Source: Penicillium oxalicum
Lineage: Eukaryota; Ascomycota; Eurotiomycetes; Eurotiales; Aspergillaceae
Length of the DNA stretch: 64,000 bases
NCBI RefSeq assembly: GCF_001723175.1
Contig: NC_064655.1
Span: 868,001-932,000 of the forward strand
Reading direction: 5' to 3'
The position numbers were made by a program, and so were the translations under genes. Positions 1-11,817 of the stretch are shown here, in pieces. Position 1 is the stretch's first letter, and each line of letters opens with the position of its first letter. Below the pieces are notes generated by a model. It had not been told where the DNA came from, did not search any database, and saw nothing but the letters and a program-made list of their open reading frames with translations.

Positions 1-1318
1 CACTGCGGCCAACAACGGCGTCCCAACAGTCTCCAAGTTGAAAGTCGGGATGTGAATCATGGCGCAGCTTGGCTGCCAGTATTTAAAGTAAAGCGAGACG
101 AATTTGCGCACGCGGGCCGTCGTAAGCAGAAACCCCAGATTCGCCGAAATCTCCTCTTGTGACTTGGCATCCAAGGGTAATGTCCAGACGCGCGCCAATA
201 TTGATTGGACTAAAGCCATCGCGAAAGGCTGTTCGGGTTCAAACAACGTCGTCTGTCCGGACAGGGCCAAGTGTCCGTTGGGTGTCGGTGTAGCAAAATT
301 GCCCGTGTAGGTAGCCTGAGCCGGATACGAGCCGTCTACATTTTTATGCCCATCGCCGAAAGGTCCATTAAAGAAGTCCAAGAAAGTGTCTTGGAAGAAT
401 GGGAGGTTGTTGAGATCGGTTCCCCCAAAATTGGCAGGGAGACCGGCCTGATCTCCCTGCATGCCCATGCCCATGGATTGAAAAATCTCCCCGTCCGGGC
501 TGCTCTCTTCCAGCGGAGTTTTGTTGTTACAGACCATACTCCGTTCCACATCGTTCCGTGGAGGTAGTCTGAATCCCTCGGTGAATGATTCGGTGCCGCC
601 GTTCAGCAAGAATTTGATCGACCCGCGATCCGATGGTTGTCTGCATAACGGTGGTCTTCGTGGGTTCGGCGAGTGTTTCCCTGCATCCCAGATCAGCCCT
701 AATTGGAATCGATTCCCCCGCGCAGAGTCGCTCGCGTCGTACCATCCTCCGTACTAGGAGCGGGGCTTGGCCCATTTGCATTCTCGCAAATGAAGCCTCT
801 TTTCACACAGGATTCGCATGGTGTGTTGCCGTCGCAGCGCAATTTCATCGCGGTGCACTAAGACCACCTCAGTCAGTTCAATGTCCATTCCTCGCGGACG
901 GAGATTCGACCCCGGCTTCGGCGCCACCCCAGGATCGGCTTACCGATTGGCATGCATGTCGCCGTCGGCCTCTTTGACCCGTCTCAGGGATTTTGCGATC
1001 GCCGCGCTCTCTACAGTCGGTGTAGTGATCCCGAAGATTATCGCTGGGGGCCGCACGTCAGCTTCGCCGCACTTCTTTCTAATCAGGATGAGAGAGGGCG
1101 TCTGTGACGACAAACCATCGCGCGAAGGATTCGGTACAGAACACGCAGGAATAGGGTTTCAAGCCGGAATCTATCGAGATTGAGCCACGAATCGGGGACA
1201 AAGGAGCTGCAGGGCGGGGCAACAACATACGTCTGAGATGATGCCGCTTCAAATGATCAATGCGCGTGAAGCCCCGCTGACATATGGTGCAGCGAAAGTG
1301 CTTCTCGGCGGGCTTCAT
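1..1318 (-). CDS. Transcription factor with C2H2-type fingers plus Zn2Cys6 cluster (partial, 3' end beyond window)
   Basis: Probable nuclear DNA-binding regulator. Reconstructed exons on the minus strand: 1318-1231, 1170-1116, 1043-944, 857-743 and 698 to beyond position 1; all junctions are GT-AG and keep frame, giving about 351 residues before the window ends. The product opens with a CX2CX12HX3H finger (Cys10, Cys13, His26, His30) and a CX2CX12HX3C finger (Cys38, Cys41, His54, Cys58). A basic stretch and a complete Zn2Cys6 cluster follow (Cys79, 82, 89, 95, 98, 105; spacing CX2CX6CX5CX2CX6C). The last visible residues (RKFVSLYFKYWQPSCAMIH) look like the start of a fungal-specific transcription factor domain. 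The start codon is the first Met before finger 1; an upstream exon is not excluded. It lies tail-to-head with the BVMO gene, so it may regulate it (inference). The cluster of motifs is seen directly; targets are unknown. Confidence 0.85.
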
Positions 1319-2183
1319 ATTTGTCCATCGGGGAGGAGGATGGACCAGATGAGGGGAAACGCAAGAGAAGGTTCGTCAGAGGCCGAGGGAGGGCAAATGG
1401 AGAGGGAAAAAGAAGGTTTGGGCGCAGGAGAAGAATGTAAGATGATTGATAGCTTAATGCATTGGATAAGATTTAGGGGTCTCGGTATTGCCGGCGTATT
1501 TGTACCGGCAGATGGCACGCGGTGCCCGCTGCCGTCGACAAGTGACCCTCCCTGAGACTGCACGTGGTGGTGTGTTACAGCCGTCAAGTTGTCTGGTCGG
1601 GTCTGGGTATCATTGGTATAGGTATGGTAAGGCCGTACGGAATCACGGGGTGGATGATATCACCATCAGTCTTATCGACGACAGCTCTGGTAGCTTTTCT
1701 CCACATCTCCGAAACACGCGGGAGCCTGAGTGAGGAGGAGATTCCATTCGCCCACAAGGCGCATCCTAATTGTGTCTGCGCAACAAATATGATCCACAAG
1801 CATTTGACGCAGAGGGTGAGCCAGGCTCGTGAAATGCCGAATGCACGCTTTGCAGAATCCACCCCGTCCTTCTTGGTCTCTCCGGCCATGCACACGAGAT
1901 GGATCGAAGGCAACCATCTCATTTCATGGCTGAAGTGGCTGGAAGCCACTAAGTAACTCTAAACTAAAAAGATACCCCGCGGAGTGTGGGTAGCATCTGG
2001 GATAACTGGGGTGGAACGGAACGCCTGGGCTGAATTATAACAATCAAGATCACAACACTGGACATGTCCTCGAGTCTCGAGTCTAGACCGATCTGCTACA
2101 GGAAATGTCCGTAAGATCAACCACCTGAGGGTCCCTGGCCACAGCTGGTCTCATCACCCGGAGGAGTCATTCTCAGGCCTTCA
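1319..2183. other. Intergenic region, upstream of the zinc-finger factor and downstream of the BVMO gene
   Basis: Both strands carry short overlapping open frames (up to 130 codons), but none has a recognisable domain, signal peptide or consistent splice pattern. It probably holds the promoter and 5' leader of the regulator and the 3' end of the BVMO transcript. I see no RNA gene or repeat. Confidence 0.6.
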
Positions 2184-4517
2184 TCACATGGTATTGACCG
2201 AACACGCCTTCGGGGGCTGTGGGAAATCAACTTGATCATCGTCGAGGTAGTCAACATTGACCTGATCGAGCTTTTCATTCTCCGTCCAGCCGTCACCCAA
2301 CCAGCCCATCGGATTGTCGTTGACATATGTAAAGTCAAAATCCTCCCAGCGGGGAGTTGCGAAGATCTTCATCGCATGAAGAGAAGACCCTATTTTCCAT
2401 CAGTAAACCGCTGCAACCACAAAATCCGCCGACAATGCGACCCTACCAGGCCAGAGTGCAATCACCCGTCCGTCCTTAGTACCACCCTTGTACCAGCTCC
2501 GACAATTGCCAGCAAACACCGTGCCCGCAAAGTATGAGTCACAGTACTGGGCGAACAGCCGGACTGCATCCGTTTTGACCGACATCGCACGGAGGTGGTC
2601 GCGTTGAATCTTTCTCACGCATTCGGTGAAATAGTCAATCTGCCGCTCCATCAGGATGAGCAAGTTCCCATCACCCAGTCCAGAATTGGGCCCCAAGGCA
2701 AGGAAATAATTCGGAAATCCATCCACTGCAACAGAAAGATAAGTTTCGGGGCTCTTCTCCCATCGCTCAGCCAGAGTCAGGCCTCCTCGCCCTGTGATTG
2801 GGAAGCGCGGAGTGTGGGTGGTATCAAACCCAGTTGCACAAACGATAGCATTAACCTTGCGGTGTTGACCGTCGGCGGTAATGATACCGGAGTCATCAAC
2901 CTTGATAATTTCTGACTTGATCAGGGTTACTTTCTCATCCGTCAAGGCCTCGAGGTAACCTGGACCAGGTGTTAGACGTCTACAGGCCGGGGCAAATGAG
3001 GGGATGAGGTCGTCCACTAAGTCGGGGTTCTTCGCCAACCGCCTCTTCATATTGGAAGTGAAAGCTTCCAGTGCCCCTAGCTGCTGGGGGTGACCTGTCA
3101 GGGTGACTCCATGAACGGATTGTAATTCGAGTTCCACATCTACATGTGAGACATCGGTTCAGTCATCGATTTTGCAATTAAAACACCCCCAGACAGAAGG
3201 TATCGACTCACTTTTTCGAAACTTTTGGTATTGTTGATGATCGGTTTGGAATGTCGTGATTTCCTCGGGAGTGAAAGTGTCTGTGACAAAAGAATGAGAA
3301 GATTTGAGAACACACTCAACCCAGGGCTTCTTAAAGGTGGCTCACAGTTGTCCAGTCCTTCCCCATGCTGCTCGATATAATCTCTCGCAAAGGAGGGAGC
3401 GATCCAGGTTCGACTACGAACATAGTGATCGATATGAGCTACCTTTGGCAGCATTGCTGGAACGATTTGAATGCCGCTGGAACCATTCCCAATCACGGCT
3501 ATACGTTGATTCTGGGAACGAAAGTTCAGCCCTGCAACTTCTTTTTCACGAGATATAGGAGGACCGAGACCCACCGAATAGTCATAACTTTCATCCCACG
3601 ACGCACTGTGGAGCAGTTTGCCTCCAAAGTCATGCAAACCAGGAATTTTAGGCCACCTCCAATTGTTGAGCGCGCCAGTAGCCTGAATGACTACATCCGC
3701 TTGGTCGGCGAACAAGGAATCACCTTGAACATCTAGGATCTAGCCATCAATGGCGGTCAGTAGCTGAGTCCGGTACAATGACTGATGTATCCGAGGGGCC
3801 ACCTACTTCCATATGCCACTTTGACGCCTCTTCCACCCAAGTGGCCTTCTTGACCTGATGCTTGAGCTTGATGTACTTCATGCATTTGTATTTCTCCACA
3901 ACGTCTTTCCAGTACTGGTGGATCTCGGCTGATGAGGCGTAGAATGACGACCATCTTTTGTTGGGCTCGAAAGTTGCCTGGTAGGTATGCGCTGGGATAT
4001 CTTGAACAATGAAACGGGTCAGCACCCATCAACAGTGGACATGCCCTTGCGCCGTAAGGCTTCGTGATGTCTAGTTGCTCCAAGGGTACATTGATGACCT
4101 ACCACATGCGCAGCCCGGATATCGATTCTAGGAGGACTCATTATCAGATAAAATCGGAGAAAGAGTGAAGCCAGAAAGGAAAGGACAAAACATGGGTGCA
4201 CAGTATCAAGAACCCGCTTGCATTCGTTCCTCAACGAAGAGCTTCAGGAGGAGTTTCAGCCTCACCTCGAACCAAGTTCCACCGATGTCTGCATTCTTCT
4301 CATAAATACACAGTTCCAGATTGGGAATTCTTTGAACGAGGCGAATGCAGGCAAGAATGCCTGAGATGCCTGCACCGATGATGACTACTCTGACCGGCCG
4401 ATTTTCGTCCACAGCTCGAGGCTCGATAAACACGGTAGGAGCGGGCTGCGAACCACGATCGCCTGTGGATCTCTTGGAGAAGAAGCCAGCGAGCATGCCT
4501 GAGGACCATTCCATCAT
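2184..4517 (-). CDS. FAD-dependent Baeyer-Villiger monooxygenase
   Basis: Inserts one oxygen next to a carbonyl, turning ketones into esters or lactones with FAD and NADPH. Seven exons: 4517-4266, 4127-4103, 4000-3807, 3739-3346, 3280-3212, 3139-2447, 2389-2184; the sum is 1,833 nt, 610 residues. The N-terminal FAD Rossmann motif GAGISG is at residues 48-53, the BVMO fingerprint [12 protein letters not shown] (FxGxxxHxxxWD) at about 195-206, and the NADPH Rossmann motif GNGSSG at about 241-246. Exon 2 is only 25 nt and encodes the conserved NRYPGCAC segment. The C-terminal WPGSSLH...PRWEDF pattern is also typical of the family. Length fits the usual 530-660 residues. The start is the first of two adjacent Met codons; an in-frame ATG at 4604 would add 29 residues with no conserved features. 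It is divergent from the phenol hydroxylase across 2.4 kb. The substrate cannot be read from sequence; aryl ketones, steroids and cyclic ketones are all possible. Confidence 0.93.
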
Positions 4518-4759
4518 GAATATCTGGGATGTTTGAAGATTAGAACGTTGAGGGAGATTGAACGTGGTACTGTGTGTTGGGAACAAAATCAAGATAAGTT
4601 TCAAAACTCTCAGTGAAGATAAATTCCGAGAGAAATTCCTCCACCAAAAGGTGTATTCGCGTTTGGATGGAAGCTCTCAAGCTTACCCAGGCAGCTGTTT
4701 CCTATTTCTAGCTTACGCACTTAAATATGTATGTCATATCTGACTGAGACTTAGTGACC

Positions 4760-4769
4760 CGGAGAGCCG
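4760..4769. promoter_or_regulatory. CGG-N4-CCG palindrome, candidate Zn2Cys6 operator
   Basis: The sequence reads CGGAGAGCCG, about 245 bp upstream of the BVMO start codon. Zn2Cys6 homodimers commonly bind inverted CGG triplets with fixed spacing. Such a short motif also occurs by chance, so this is only a candidate for one of the two local regulators. Confidence 0.3.
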
Positions 4770-5184
4770 TTCTCTCGCACATCCCGTCACCCGGACATTT
4801 TACCGCCCTAATGAGCGGACTCCGCGGCTTCGCCTTATCGTTGATCAGACAATCAAAATTTCCTTGAGCAGGGTAGGCCTAGGACGCCTGAAATAGTGAA
4901 TCCCGACCGACAGATCATCCCTACATGTCCACACGCTTGTTCGCCTCCACAAAAGTGGATTATGGTGACCTGCAACCGCCATTCCTGATATCAACCATAG
5001 ATTGACTCCTCTCTGCAATCCAAAATTGCCTCAGCAAGCAAAAATTACACAAAAGAGTTTGGTTCTTTCCCCCGATTCGATCATCACCTCCACTGGAAGC
5101 ATAGTTCTTGCCGGAAATTCCCCCCTGACTACAAGTTCCCTTTTATCAAATTTACCCATGAGGTTTTTTCTTAACCACCAAAAG

Positions 5185-5217
5185 TCCGGGGGACTCCCGG
5201 AGAGGGGAACCCCTCCG
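5185..5217. repeat. Two adjacent small inverted repeats
   Basis: The first has 6-bp arms TCCGGG/CCCGGA around a 5-nt centre (5185-5201). The second, immediately after, has arms GAGGGG/CCCCTC around AA. They could form GC-rich hairpins or be protein-binding sites; the function is unknown. Confidence 0.45.
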
Positions 5218-6937
5218 CGCGCAGACCCGAGGTTGGCCCCGCACCATCAGATTTTGTAGATGTTGATCGTTTCTCCAACTCGTATCAACCAGACCGCATA
5301 TACGACCGTGGAAGGTTGAATCACACAAGTCATTCAAGGAATCGAATCATCTGTCACACAACCACATCAACCTGTCAATTAGCCTCTGGCCCATGATTTC
5401 AATCTCGGAATCGGCTGTCCATCTCTTTTTTTCGTTGCCGTGACCCCTGCCGATGACACCAGATCTGTCAGGCTGACTCTATGCTGTGGTTGCGTGGACC
5501 TACGTACGTGCGTGCACATACATGTGACAGCGTCCGACCGTAGGTATTGGAAGCCTCCACCTGCGGGGTATGCGTAGGCTGGTCCTGCCTGGTTCTCAAC
5601 AGATTCGAACCTATCGGGCAAATAGGCTGATCTCAGGGACTTTAGGTATGTTTTTGCTCACTTGTTGATTTATGCACGCAGAAATATAGTACGCAAGGCT
5701 ATAAGTACGTGATTTGTCTCGCTTCGAGCTCGCCTTTCGGAGTGGACACGGTCATTTCGTGGAGAGTCCAAAGCATGTAAGGGCGGGACAGACACTGAAA
5801 TTGTGAATGTCTTTTGCAAATCCTCATCCTGTAGGTGGAGTATGTACTGGTGACGATAGATCGGATTCCAAAGGTCATGACCCACGGGCGTATCTTCTGT
5901 TTCCTTAGGTGTAGGTGGGTTCCAACCTGTCGCACTCGGCGGAATCATACTTAACTTTCCCATTCATCTATACCAGGAATCTGTCTATACCCGTGCTTGA
6001 TCCACATGTCGTTTATGTACAAATTGGAAGATAATACCCTGCCGGCGATCGATGGAAGATTACATGTACCAATAAATTATCAGTGCCAGTCTCAACGCTT
6101 TTCAACCTTCAGGTTTTGCCATCCTGGCACATTGCAAAAAGATAAATAAAATGAAACAGAAAGACAAAGAGATTCCTTTGTAATTTGAAGTCAGAACACA
6201 GCCGGGCGAAAGTTCGCAGCTGACAAGTGGTTCGGTTTGATCGTGCCTTTACTCCGATGACAAATCTGAAACCGATCCAGCGCCAAGCTTTTTGCGTAAG
6301 GTTCTTACATACAGCTTCCCCCCAGCATAACTTCGACCAAAGTTCCATACACGATGAACAGCAAAAGAGAATTTACTATGATCTCTCAAATAGCCATGCA
6401 ATGAATCGATCGGGCACTCATCGGCCAACTGGAACTAAGTTGGACCTCAACTGCTTGACACTACGAGATGTCATTTCAGGGTGCTCCTCGTGAAGGAATA
6501 CCCATCTCCATCTTCCGGGCCAATCTCCGCCATGAAAAACACCTCGCGGGCTGATTACTCACGGATTACTTGAAGCCTACCAAGCCGATCCACCATGCCG
6601 AGCACCGCTGGATGTCCACTAGGAGATGGCCCTGTAGTTAAGATTTACGCTAATGCAGATTAGATTTCTGAACCGGAAATTTGTGAAGAATCCTCCATGC
6701 AGTCTTGTTTGGTTCCATATCCACTAGCCGCACTCTTAAGCTTGATGCTGTCGTGTGTCTGAACACCCAAAGTCAAACACGCCCCACCACGGCCTCGGCG
6801 GAACCCCCGTGCGTCGACTCGGAAGAATGCTCTTTAAATGGTATGTCTGGAACAAAGGTAGCGTCTTGAGATACCCCAGACTTTCAGAGACACGCTTCCC
6901 CATCGGCTTCGGAACATCGTAACTTCGTGCGACCAAA

Positions 6938-9189
6938 ATGCCAGTCTTTACCGAGCATTCCGCCGCGGCCCGTGACCTGCGTGTTCTCCCATCGTTCGCA
7001 CTGCCACTGCCTCGACTTGCACCAAATTTCCAACCCGAGAGCACAGATGAACAATACGAGGTTGTTGTGGTGGGAGCTGGCCCAGCGGGGCTCATGCTCG
7101 AACTGCTGCTGGCACGATACGGGCTGAGTGACGAGTCCTTGCTCTGTGTGGACTCGAAACCAAGCACGTTAAAATCGGGCCAAGCCGATGGTCTCCAACC
7201 CCGTACACTCGAAACCCTGAAATCACTGGGACTGGCCGACGAGATACTCACCGAGGGGTGCCAGATGTGGCAGGTAAGAGATCTGAACATCGTGAGATTC
7301 TGCTAGAAATCAGGAAACCCCGGTTGACGGACGGTCGAAAGCATAGGTTGCTTTCTGGAATCCCTCCGTGGACAAAGCGAAGATCATTGAGCGCACATCA
7401 CTCGTTCCAGATGTGGCGGTTCCAGCACGTTATCCCCACGAAGTCACGATTCACCAAGGTCGAATCGAGCGAATTTTGGAGACAGACCTGCTACGCTACT
7501 CCAAACGCGGTGTGCAACGGAACACCAAGCTCATCGGTGTTAAAATCGACGAGGAGGGGAATGCAGACTTCCCAGTGATGGCCGAGCTTGAGACGGATGG
7601 ACACCGTCGCACTGTGCGAACAAAGTATCTGGTGGGTGCTGACGGTGCTCATTCAGCGGTGAGACGCGCCATGGGGCTGAAACTCGAGGGCGAGTCGCTT
7701 GATCACATCTGGGGCGTGATCGATCTCATCGTGGACACCGACTTTCCTGACATTCGTCGAAGATGTGCCATACATTCCCCCGCAGGCTCGGTCATGGTGA
7801 TTCCTCGCGAGCGTATTGCCTCGGGTGATTATTTGACGAGACTCTATGTGCAGGTCCCGGGCGACTATAAGCCATCGAGTGATCAACAGATATCGGAGAG
7901 CTCGAATACTTCTGCCGCAATAGATGCAAGGACTCGTCGTAGTCAAGTGACGGAAACGACCATCTTCGAAAATGCGGCAGCGGCATTTAAACCTTACTTC
8001 ATTCGTCCAAAGACTGACGAGGCGGTCGATTGGTGGGCGGCGTACCAAATTGGACAGCGAGTCACCGATAGTTTCTCGGTCAAGGACTCGAAGGGGATGA
8101 ATCGGGTGTTCATTGTTGGGGATGGTAAGTCGTGACCTCCACCTATAGAGTGATAATCCCGTGCTCACACCCTAATTTTCTTCAGCTTGCCATACACACA
8201 GTCCCAAGGTATGATGACCTGTAATCAGTTCTTGGAGAATAAAGTCTAATTTTTTATGGATAGGCTGGACAAGGGATGAATGTCTCAATGATGGACTCGT
8301 ACAACCTGGCCTGGAAACTGGCTTATCGCATTAATGGCTTGATTCCTGAGCCACTTGATGGAGCTCCAGATCCGCTCCTGGACACGTATCAAACAGAACG
8401 GCGGAACATTGCCCAGGAGTTGATCGCATTCGACAAGGCATTCTCGTCCATGTTCTCGGGAAAGATTGGCAGCACCGAAGACGGTGCTCAAGGGTTGACA
8501 CACGAAGAGTTTCTGGAAGTATTCAGTCGAGGCAACGGGTTCACCAGCGGATGCGGTATCGAATACCCCGAGAACATTGCAGTGAATAGGACACCTGAAG
8601 GACTCGAGAACCCAATCATCGGTACGAATTATTTGTCTGGAATTTTACGCCCAGGTCGCCGGCTTTTGAATGTGCGCGTCATACGACACGCAGATGGCTG
8701 TCCACGGGATCTCCAAGATGGTATGTTCCCCCCCAGATGCCACATGAAATGAGAGGTGACCTGTTTGCTCACAGTATTACAGATTTTGCATCCACCGGCC
8801 GATTCCGCATTCTCTGCCTGACCTCTTCGGATCTATTAGAACCGCGAGGGACCTCGTTCAAGACGCTGACTGCACTGGGAGAGATGATTCAACAATTCCC
8901 AGATTCACTGGTAGAACAAGTTGTGGTTCACCCCCATCTGCCTCGACCGTTTATGTGGCATGACATCCCGCGTGAAGTCAAAAATTTCTCGGAGATGTCC
9001 TTTTACAGTGGACAAGAAAAGGAAGACGTGTATACCATCTACGGAGTTGACCCGAAGAGAGGTGCCCTTGCTGTCGTCCGGCCAGACGGCTACATCGGAA
9101 CAATTGCAGAACTCGGTGATGTAGTCCGGGTGAGTGAGTTTCTGAGAGGATTGATCAAACGCAAAGAGGAACGCAGGCGTCAACCCTGA
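6938..9189 (+). CDS. Phenol 2-monooxygenase-type FAD aromatic hydroxylase
   Basis: Class A flavoprotein hydroxylase that adds a hydroxyl ortho to a phenolic OH (phenol to catechol type) using NADPH and oxygen. Exons 6938-7273, 7347-8124, 8186-8208, 8264-8720 and 8783-9189 sum to 2,001 nt, 666 residues, close to fungal phenol hydroxylase (about 665). Visible motifs are the N-terminal dinucleotide-binding [12 protein letters not shown], the middle-domain [13 protein letters not shown] (a DG motif), and the second FAD-binding [16 protein letters not shown] motif, whose core comes from a 23-nt exon. A C-terminal thioredoxin-like domain ends in a [14 protein letters not shown] segment, as in phenol hydroxylases. 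All introns are 53-73 nt GT-AG. It is divergent from the BVMO gene and followed by a Zn2Cys6 regulator on the same strand, which suggests local control. Roles in secondary-metabolite tailoring are an alternative to catabolism. Confidence 0.93.
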
Positions 9190-10071
9190 GTACATTGTTG
9201 GCTTCATGCCCCGAGCTTCTAAAGCATGAAACCGTCTATCACTCTCAGAAAAGGCATAAATTATTGTCACTGGACTGAGCGTACCTTGAGCTCTGCAATA
9301 TGCTTGTCCTCCTTTTGATGTTCCAGCCCTAAGGCTTTTGCCAGTATTAACAGGGTATATATCCAGTCCTGTAGACGGCGGGGAAAGGCTAGGCGAGATA
9401 TCAAGTAAGTTCTACGCGACTATCAACTGCCTTCGAACTCTTGTCTCGACGCAGCCCAAATAAGTCAAAGGCGCAATGGCCCTTATGTAGCGCTGGACAT
9501 GAATACGGAGCAAAGTGAACTGTCCAGCTTCTGACACTCGCCTTCCCGTGCAAATTGGCCCATACAAGTTTAATCTCTGTGCTGCGCATAGCCGTATACT
9601 CAGATACAGTATCGCACTTCAGTACCTGAATTCTGAGGCATACACGGAGCCGGGCCGTGACGTGATGTGGACTGTTCGAACGCCGCGGTGGGGAGGTGGC
9701 TTGGCGCTAATCCAGATCGGGCATCTATTTCCGCCAAGACTTTTATCCTCCCGAGCTCCACGTTTGGCATCACGCAGAGGGAACGAGAGGTGATGATTCA
9801 CCCATTGAACTCTACAAGGTTAGGGTGCAATGATTTTCTCTCTACGTCGTCGGCAGAGTGGAGAACAAGGGCTTGTCTGTTTTGATTTCAGCTCGCCATC
9901 TTTCAAGCGCCAATTCCTGCGATGAGCGCCAAGCGGGCTTTCATCGGGTTGATGTCCATCTCGCAAACACAAGTCTCAGGTCTAGTGTTTATTATTCTGC
10001 CGTCTGACTGAGAAGATAGACAATTATCGCCAAAGCTTCATTGATCGACAACATCTGGTCTCTCAAATATC
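9190..10071. other. Intergenic region between phenol hydroxylase and Zn2Cys6 regulator
   Basis: Only short open frames without domains. It should contain the 3' end of the hydroxylase transcript and the promoter of the regulator. No RNA gene or repeat is visible. Confidence 0.6.
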
Positions 10072-11755
10072 ATGAAGATCAAGCAAAGAACTGTTTGTCA
10101 GACTTGTCGCGATCGGAAATTAGGCGTACGCGCTCTCCTTTCTGAGTGATATGTGTTGAGCCCTGTCAAGTTACAAAATATCGACTGACTTGTATACCAG
10201 TGCGATGGAAAGCGGCCTGCATGCAATCAGTGCCTGATGACCGGAAAATCATGTCCCGGGTACCGAAGTGACTGGATATTTGTTCACCAGAAGAACAATG
10301 GCACGCTGCCAGCCTCAAGGCTGGATCGCCAAATTTTAAGGACCTCACAACAGAGGCGTGGCACCAGTCTCGGGTCCGATACAAGATTTCGCCCTGAAAA
10401 GTGTCAACAACCGGGGGTGCAGATGCTCAGACAGGAGCCCCGTTTAGTTTCTCTGTCTCAAGGTCCCGAATGTATGCACACGATTGCAGGAATTGTCAGA
10501 ACGGGCTTTCTTCCCGAAGTTCTTGATGCCCTGAGCGGTCCCACCTCACAGCCATACCGAATATGTGGCGAGTGGGTAGACGTGCTTCCTTCTCTGCCAT
10601 GTCTGGCTTCCGACACAACGGTGCTCTCGAAATCTACGCGGGCTCTGGCGACTCTAATCGGCTCTAAAAGAAAGAGCTTATCACCTTCACGTGACGTCGA
10701 ATCTCCACAAAACTACTATGATGCTATTCATACATTACGTGGACAAATCGCTTCAAAGGGCCTCTCCCTGGAATTGCTACCCGCAATCATGTGTCTTACA
10801 CTGGTAGAGGTGAGTTGACTTGGGTCTCGTCTACGGGCCCCTGCGAGGCAGTCATTGACCTGTCCTAGCTCATGTTACCAGATTCTGTCCCCGCTCTCCA
10901 ACTACACCTCAGTGCGGTAGGGAAATTGTTCCAGAGCTATGGACCAGAAGTTTTCCAATCAGGGACACTCCATCGTCTTTTCATAGGCTTCAGGCCAATA
11001 ATCGTAAGTTTGAAATCAGATCTGACATGGAGGAAATACTGACCGAGCTGCAGATTGCGACAGCCATTTGTGATCGCCAACCCACTTTTCTGGCTTCTGC
11101 TAGCTGGATCAACATTCCATTTTCCCATGATAAACCAAGCCCGACTCAACAACTCTACAGTGAAATAGCAACTTTATCGTTGATTCTCTGTCAGATCGAT
11201 TCTCTGGATTCAGATTCCTCCATCGGTAACGAAATTGCCGCAGGCGAACTAATTCAAACGCTCCTCGAAGCCTGGAGAAGGTTGTGCAATTGGGAGAGCG
11301 ATTTGGGAAACAAAATCGACTTCTTGGGTCCGCGCCCTATAACCGCTTCGCAAAATTCCTTGAGCTCAACATGGTTCTCGACCATTTCCGAAGCAAACGG
11401 AATGACTCATTGCTGGTCTGCCCGCGTCATCTGCTTACTAGAAATCGATAAGCTTCTCCAGAGGCTGCCCAAACATACGATCATTCGCAAAGAGCTGCTG
11501 TTGGATATCCCAGCTGATGGGAACCGCTTGGTCTCTTTGATATGTGCCAGTATGGAATACTTGCTTCAAGACGAGATGAAGCTTTTTGGGCCAGCCTCGG
11601 CAATTTTTCCAGCTCAAATCGCACATGCCTGGTTTAAAAGACACCGGGCTCGTGACAAAGGTGGCTTAGATCTGCTCAGGGCAATCGTTATACGATTAGT
11701 TCATAAGGGGTTGTTGTCAGCACCGCGTCTGATACTTGGCGAAGATTCACTTTAA
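10072..11755 (+). CDS. Zn2Cys6 transcription factor
   Basis: Nuclear regulator of the fungal binuclear-cluster class. Exons 10072-10125, 10201-10809, 10869-11003 and 11054-11755 give 1,500 nt, 499 residues, with GT-AG introns of 50-75 nt. The cluster is at the extreme N-terminus and split by intron 1: Cys9, Cys12, Cys19, Cys26, Cys29, Cys36 (CX2CX6CX6CX2CX6C), with the basic RDRK stretch between the second and third Cys. The rest is a helical region of the fungal-specific type 2 (DUF3468-like) regulators, with stretches such as LSLILCQIDSLD. The start is set by the Met eight residues before the first Cys. It sits 0.9 kb behind the phenol hydroxylase on the same strand and converges on the hydrolase gene 62 bp away. 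A pathway-specific role is likely but inferred. Confidence 0.9.
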
Positions 11756-11817
11756 TGCGAGGGATTTTATATCTGAACATTCTTGATAATGACACTTCAC
11801 TCCTCAGATTATTAAGC

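Larger units (their letters stand above)
4518..6937. other. 2.4-kb divergent intergenic region between BVMO and phenol hydroxylase
   Basis: No convincing coding exon. The region should contain both divergent promoters. It includes a CGG-N4-CCG pair at 4760-4769, a spacing class used by Zn2Cys6 dimers, and two neighbouring short inverted repeats at about 5185-5217. Its length is unusual for two divergent fungal genes, so a small gene or non-coding transcript could be hidden here. Confidence 0.55.
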
